Below, one piece after another: positions 5,764 to 7,043 of a DNA stretch of 7,043 nt. The DNA lies in NCBI GenBank assembly GCA_947627785.1, contig CANQXC010000043.1, positions 1 through 7,043 of the forward strand. The letters run 5' to 3'. The translations under genes and the position numbers were made by a program. The notes beneath the pieces were generated by a model. It ran no database searches, was not told the DNA's origin, and saw nothing but the letters and a program-made list of their open reading frames with translations. Within the stretch, counting starts at the first letter, position 1; each line of letters starts with the position of its first letter. This DNA is from an uncultured Clostridia bacterium. Lineage in GTDB: Bacteria; Bacillota; Clostridia; TANB77; CAG-508.

Positions 5764-6312
5764 ATGGAAGAACAAGTAAAAGAATTATTAAAAAAAATAA
5801 ATAGACCAGGAATAGATGAATTAATAGATTTTTTAGAAAAATCAGATTATTTTGAAGCACCAGCTAGTACAAAATATCATGGAGCATATAAAAAGGGATT
5901 AATAGAACATAGCTATAAAGTTTATGAAATATTAAAAGAAAAAGTGGAATTTCATAAATTAGAGGTAAGTGAAGAAACACTTATAATAGTTACTTTATTA
6001 CATGATATATGCAAAGTTAATTTTTATAAAATAGATTATAGAAATGTAAAAAACGCAAAAGGAGAATGGGAGAAAGTGCCATATTATACAATAGAAGATA
6101 CTATACCTTATGGACATGGAGAAAAATCTGTAATGATGATAACAGAATACATAAAACTAACTAATGAAGAAAAGTATGCAATACGTTGGCATATGGGATT
6201 TTCAGAGCCAAGAGAACAATACGGAACACTTGGTCAGGCATTTAAAAAATATCCGTTAGCATTGTTATTACATGAAGCCGATATGGAAGCAACATATTTC
6301 TACAATATTTAA
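5764..6312 (+). CDS. HD-domain metal-dependent phosphohydrolase, substrate unknown
   Basis: 182-residue soluble protein with a complete HD-superfamily ligand set: His49 (LIEHS), His80-Asp81 (LLHDICKV), His118 (GHGEKS), His143 (RWHMG) and Asp173 (HEADMEA). Earlier, YHGAYKKGLIEHS (38-50) resembles the first helix of HD domains fused to RNA-processing enzymes. Six ligands in the order H...HD...H...H...D suggest a two-metal centre, as in the YqeK-type Ap4A hydrolases; this is a comparison, not an identification. HD enzymes usually cleave phosphomonoesters or phosphodiesters of nucleotides. No signal peptide or membrane segment. The start ATG 5764 has AAAGGA (5751-5756) at a 7-nt gap. It lies 115 bp after clpX, behind a modest terminator, with no clear promoter between. 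The last residues (TYFYNI) end soon after the domain, so nothing follows the HD fold. The fold is sure; the reaction is not. Confidence 0.85.
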   Translation: MEEQVKELLKKINRPGIDELIDFLEKSDYFEAPASTKYHGAYKKGLIEHSYKVYEILKEKVEFHKLEVSEETLIIVTLLHDICKVNFYKIDYRNVKNAKGEWEKVPYYTIEDTIPYGHGEKSVMMITEYIKLTNEEKYAIRWHMGFSEPREQYGTLGQAFKKYPLALLLHEADMEATYFYNI

Positions 6313-6359
6313 GATAATTAGTATTTTATTTATAAGCGAACAGTAGTCTTAACCATTAT

Positions 6360-6389
6360 TCACATTTAATTAAAAAACAACATACAATA
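6360..6389 (+). promoter_or_regulatory. Sporulation-type (sigma-E/sigma-K-like) promoter candidate before the Cys-rich gene
   Basis: TCACATT (6360-6366) lies 14 bp before CATACAAT (6381-6388), close to the B. subtilis sigma-E pattern KMATATT-N14/15-CATACAHT with one -35 mismatch. The same bases also fit the sigma-K pattern AC-N17-CATANNNTA (AC at 6362-6363, CATACAATA at 6381-6389). A vegetative reading overlaps: TTTAAT (6365-6370), 17 bp, TATAAT (6388-6393), but its -35 matches only 3 of 6. The region is AT-rich, so this is a candidate. It lies in the 131-bp gap after the HD gene. Confidence 0.5.
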
Positions 6390-6397
6390 TAATTAGA

Positions 6398-6415
6398 TAT
6401 GCAAGAAATTGCATA
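6398..6415 (+). other. GAAA-capped hairpin in the leader of the Cys-rich gene
   Basis: A perfect 7-bp inverted repeat, TATGCAA (6398-6404) and TTGCATA (6409-6415), is separated by GAAA, a stable GNRA tetraloop if transcribed. It lies at or just downstream of the expected start of the 6360-6389 promoter and 12 bp before the Shine-Dalgarno region. No T-run follows, so it is not a terminator. It may be a 5'-end mRNA stabiliser, or a DNA operator given its dyad symmetry. Confidence 0.5.
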
Positions 6416-6443
6416 AAAATATAAAAAGGGTGGATGAAGAATA

Positions 6444-6896
6444 ATGGAATTTGAAGAAAGAAAACAATGCCCAGACATAAAAGTAGATGGGTTTATAGAA
6501 AAGGGAAAACAATTTGACTTAGAAATAAACTTACCAGAAGATAACAGAAATGTAATTTATGGAGTTATAAAAGATTGTTACAAAGAACCAGTAGAAGATG
6601 CTGTAGTTAAATTAATAGAAGTATGTTATGAATATGGAAAAGAAGAAAGAAATCCAGTATCACACACATTCACAGATAAAGATGGTGAATTTGTATTTGG
6701 ACCATTATGTCCAGATAAAACCTATGAAATACAAATATGGGCTAACAAAGTAAAACATTGCAAACAATGTGTAGAATGTAAAAGACATGGAAAATGTCTA
6801 AAAGGTGTAAAACTAGAATGTAAAGACTATAACAAACCAGATTGTGAATGTAGAAACGATAAAGAAGAAGAATGTGAAAAGACAGAATTAGCTTAA
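6444..6896 (+). CDS. Small Cys-rich protein with a carboxypeptidase-regulatory-like (Cna-B-like) domain
   Basis: 150 residues in two parts. Residues about 22-100 look like one beta-sandwich of the carboxypeptidase-regulatory/Cna-B type: IYGVIKDCYKEPVEDAVVKL, then TFTDKDGEFVFGPLCPDKTYEIQIWA, the usual 'variant of a core, then time-to-display' strand pattern ending in a tyrosine corner-like segment. The tail (101-150) is hydrophilic and Cys-rich. Twelve Cys occur in all (9, 45, 61, 89, 106, 109, 112, 118, 126, 134, 136, 144), eight of them in the last 45 residues and starting C-x2-C-x2-C-x5-C. There is no signal peptide, sortase motif or membrane span, so it is either cytosolic or assembled from inside the cell, as spore-coat proteins are. 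The start ATG 6444 has GGGTGGA (6428-6434) at a 9-nt gap. A sporulation-like promoter and hairpin precede it and a strong terminator follows. Spore-layer, disulfide-crosslinked or metal-binding roles are possible; function not known. Confidence 0.8.
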   Translation: MEFEERKQCPDIKVDGFIEKGKQFDLEINLPEDNRNVIYGVIKDCYKEPVEDAVVKLIEVCYEYGKEERNPVSHTFTDKDGEFVFGPLCPDKTYEIQIWANKVKHCKQCVECKRHGKCLKGVKLECKDYNKPDCECRNDKEEECEKTELA

Positions 6897-6952
6897 GTTT
6901 GTGATAGACTGGCTTAAAAAAAAAGTATAATTATATAAATTCTATTAAAATT

Positions 6953-6996
6953 AAGTAAAGAGAAGATGCATATATAAACATCTTCTCTTTACTTTT
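6953..6996. terminator. Strong bidirectional terminator between the Cys-rich gene and tRNA-Trp
   Basis: A perfect 16-bp inverted repeat, AAGTAAAGAGAAGATG (6953-6968) with its exact complement at 6979-6994, has a 10-nt loop. A further 6 bp (6947-6952 with 6997-7002) can pair past a 2-nt bulge. T-rich tails follow on both strands: TTAATTTT on plus, AATTTTAATAG on minus. It lies between convergent genes, 56 bp after the Cys-rich gene stop and 7 bp past the CCA end of the tRNA, and should stop transcription from both sides. Confidence 0.88.
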
Positions 6997-7001
6997 AATT
7001 T

Positions 7002-7043
7002 TGGCAGGGGTAGAAGGATTCGAACCCTCACAGGCGGTTTTGG
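7002..7043 (-). tRNA. tRNA-Trp (anticodon CCA), 3' half, cut by the window end
   Basis: Read on the minus strand from the window end, the sequence begins exactly at anticodon position 34: CCA anticodon, AA, anticodon stem ACCGC, a 4-nt variable loop CTGT, T-stem GAGGG, T-loop TTCGAAT, T-stem CCTTC, acceptor strand TACCCCT, discriminator G73 and an encoded CCA. G73 and the CCA anticodon are the identity elements of bacterial tRNA-Trp, and the layout matches B. subtilis tRNA-Trp as I remember it. The 5' half (acceptor strand, D-arm, anticodon 5' stem) and promoter are beyond the window. The gene is convergent with all others here and is terminated at once by the 6953-6996 hairpin. Confidence 0.92.

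Noticed and set aside
5141..5860. 239-codon open frame on the minus strand opposite clpX and the HD gene start
   Set aside because: It is antisense to clear clpX coding sequence, has a shadow-like Leu/Ile/Phe/Ser-rich composition produced by complementing AT-rich codons, and shows no recognisable domain.
1..7043. CRISPR arrays, insertion sequences, phage genes, toxin-antitoxin or defence modules
   Set aside because: No spaced direct repeats, transposase motifs, terminal inverted repeats or defence-protein signatures were seen on either strand.

Overview
The window comes from a very AT-rich, low-GC Gram-positive bacterium, most likely a member of the class Clostridia. By eye GC is around 30 percent, Ile is mostly ATA/ATT, Arg mostly AGA, and all eight stop codons seen are TAA or TAG. 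The order trigger factor, clpP, clpX, the strong Shine-Dalgarno sequences and the T-tailed hairpin terminators fit this. The species cannot be named from the sequence alone.

Layout, left to right. (1) The last 45 codons of a probable aminoglycoside/choline-type phosphotransferase (1-138). (2) A DUF368 membrane protein, the PopT class of undecaprenyl-phosphate translocases, ending at 1085 and closed by a strong terminator at 1111-1143. (3) A cytoplasmic M19 (renal-dipeptidase-like) peptidase, 1175-2185. Its predicted promoter uses the right arm of the preceding terminator as its -35 box. (4) The protein quality-control block: tig (own extended -10 promoter, own terminator), then clpP and clpX 32 bp apart and sharing one terminator. 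(5) An HD-domain metal phosphohydrolase, 5764-6312. (6) A small Cys-rich protein with a carboxypeptidase-regulatory-like/Cna-B-like beta-sandwich, 6444-6896. A sporulation-type (sigma-E/sigma-K-like) promoter and a GAAA-capped hairpin lie in front of it. (7) A 16-bp bidirectional terminator and, on the opposite strand, the 3' half of tRNA-Trp(CCA), which runs off the window end at the anticodon.

How the genes work together. Trigger factor meets nascent chains at the ribosome, while ClpX unfolds and ClpP degrades proteins. All key catalytic and nucleotide-binding motifs of ClpX and ClpP are intact. The DUF368 protein would return the C55-P lipid carrier for cell-wall synthesis. The dipeptidase, HD hydrolase and Cys-rich protein have recognisable folds, but their substrates cannot be read from the sequence. 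Every gene is on the plus strand except the tRNA.

Most of the window is ordinary housekeeping DNA. I see no CRISPR array, insertion sequence, phage gene or defence system. The points most worth checking are the terminator/promoter overlap with a roughly 9-nt leader at 1111-1175, the sporulation-like promoter with hairpin in front of the Cys-rich gene, and that protein itself. Several starts differ from the longest possible reading frame. The dipeptidase starts at 1175, not at the GTG inside the terminator; clpP starts at 3694; and the DUF368 gene probably starts at TTG 192.
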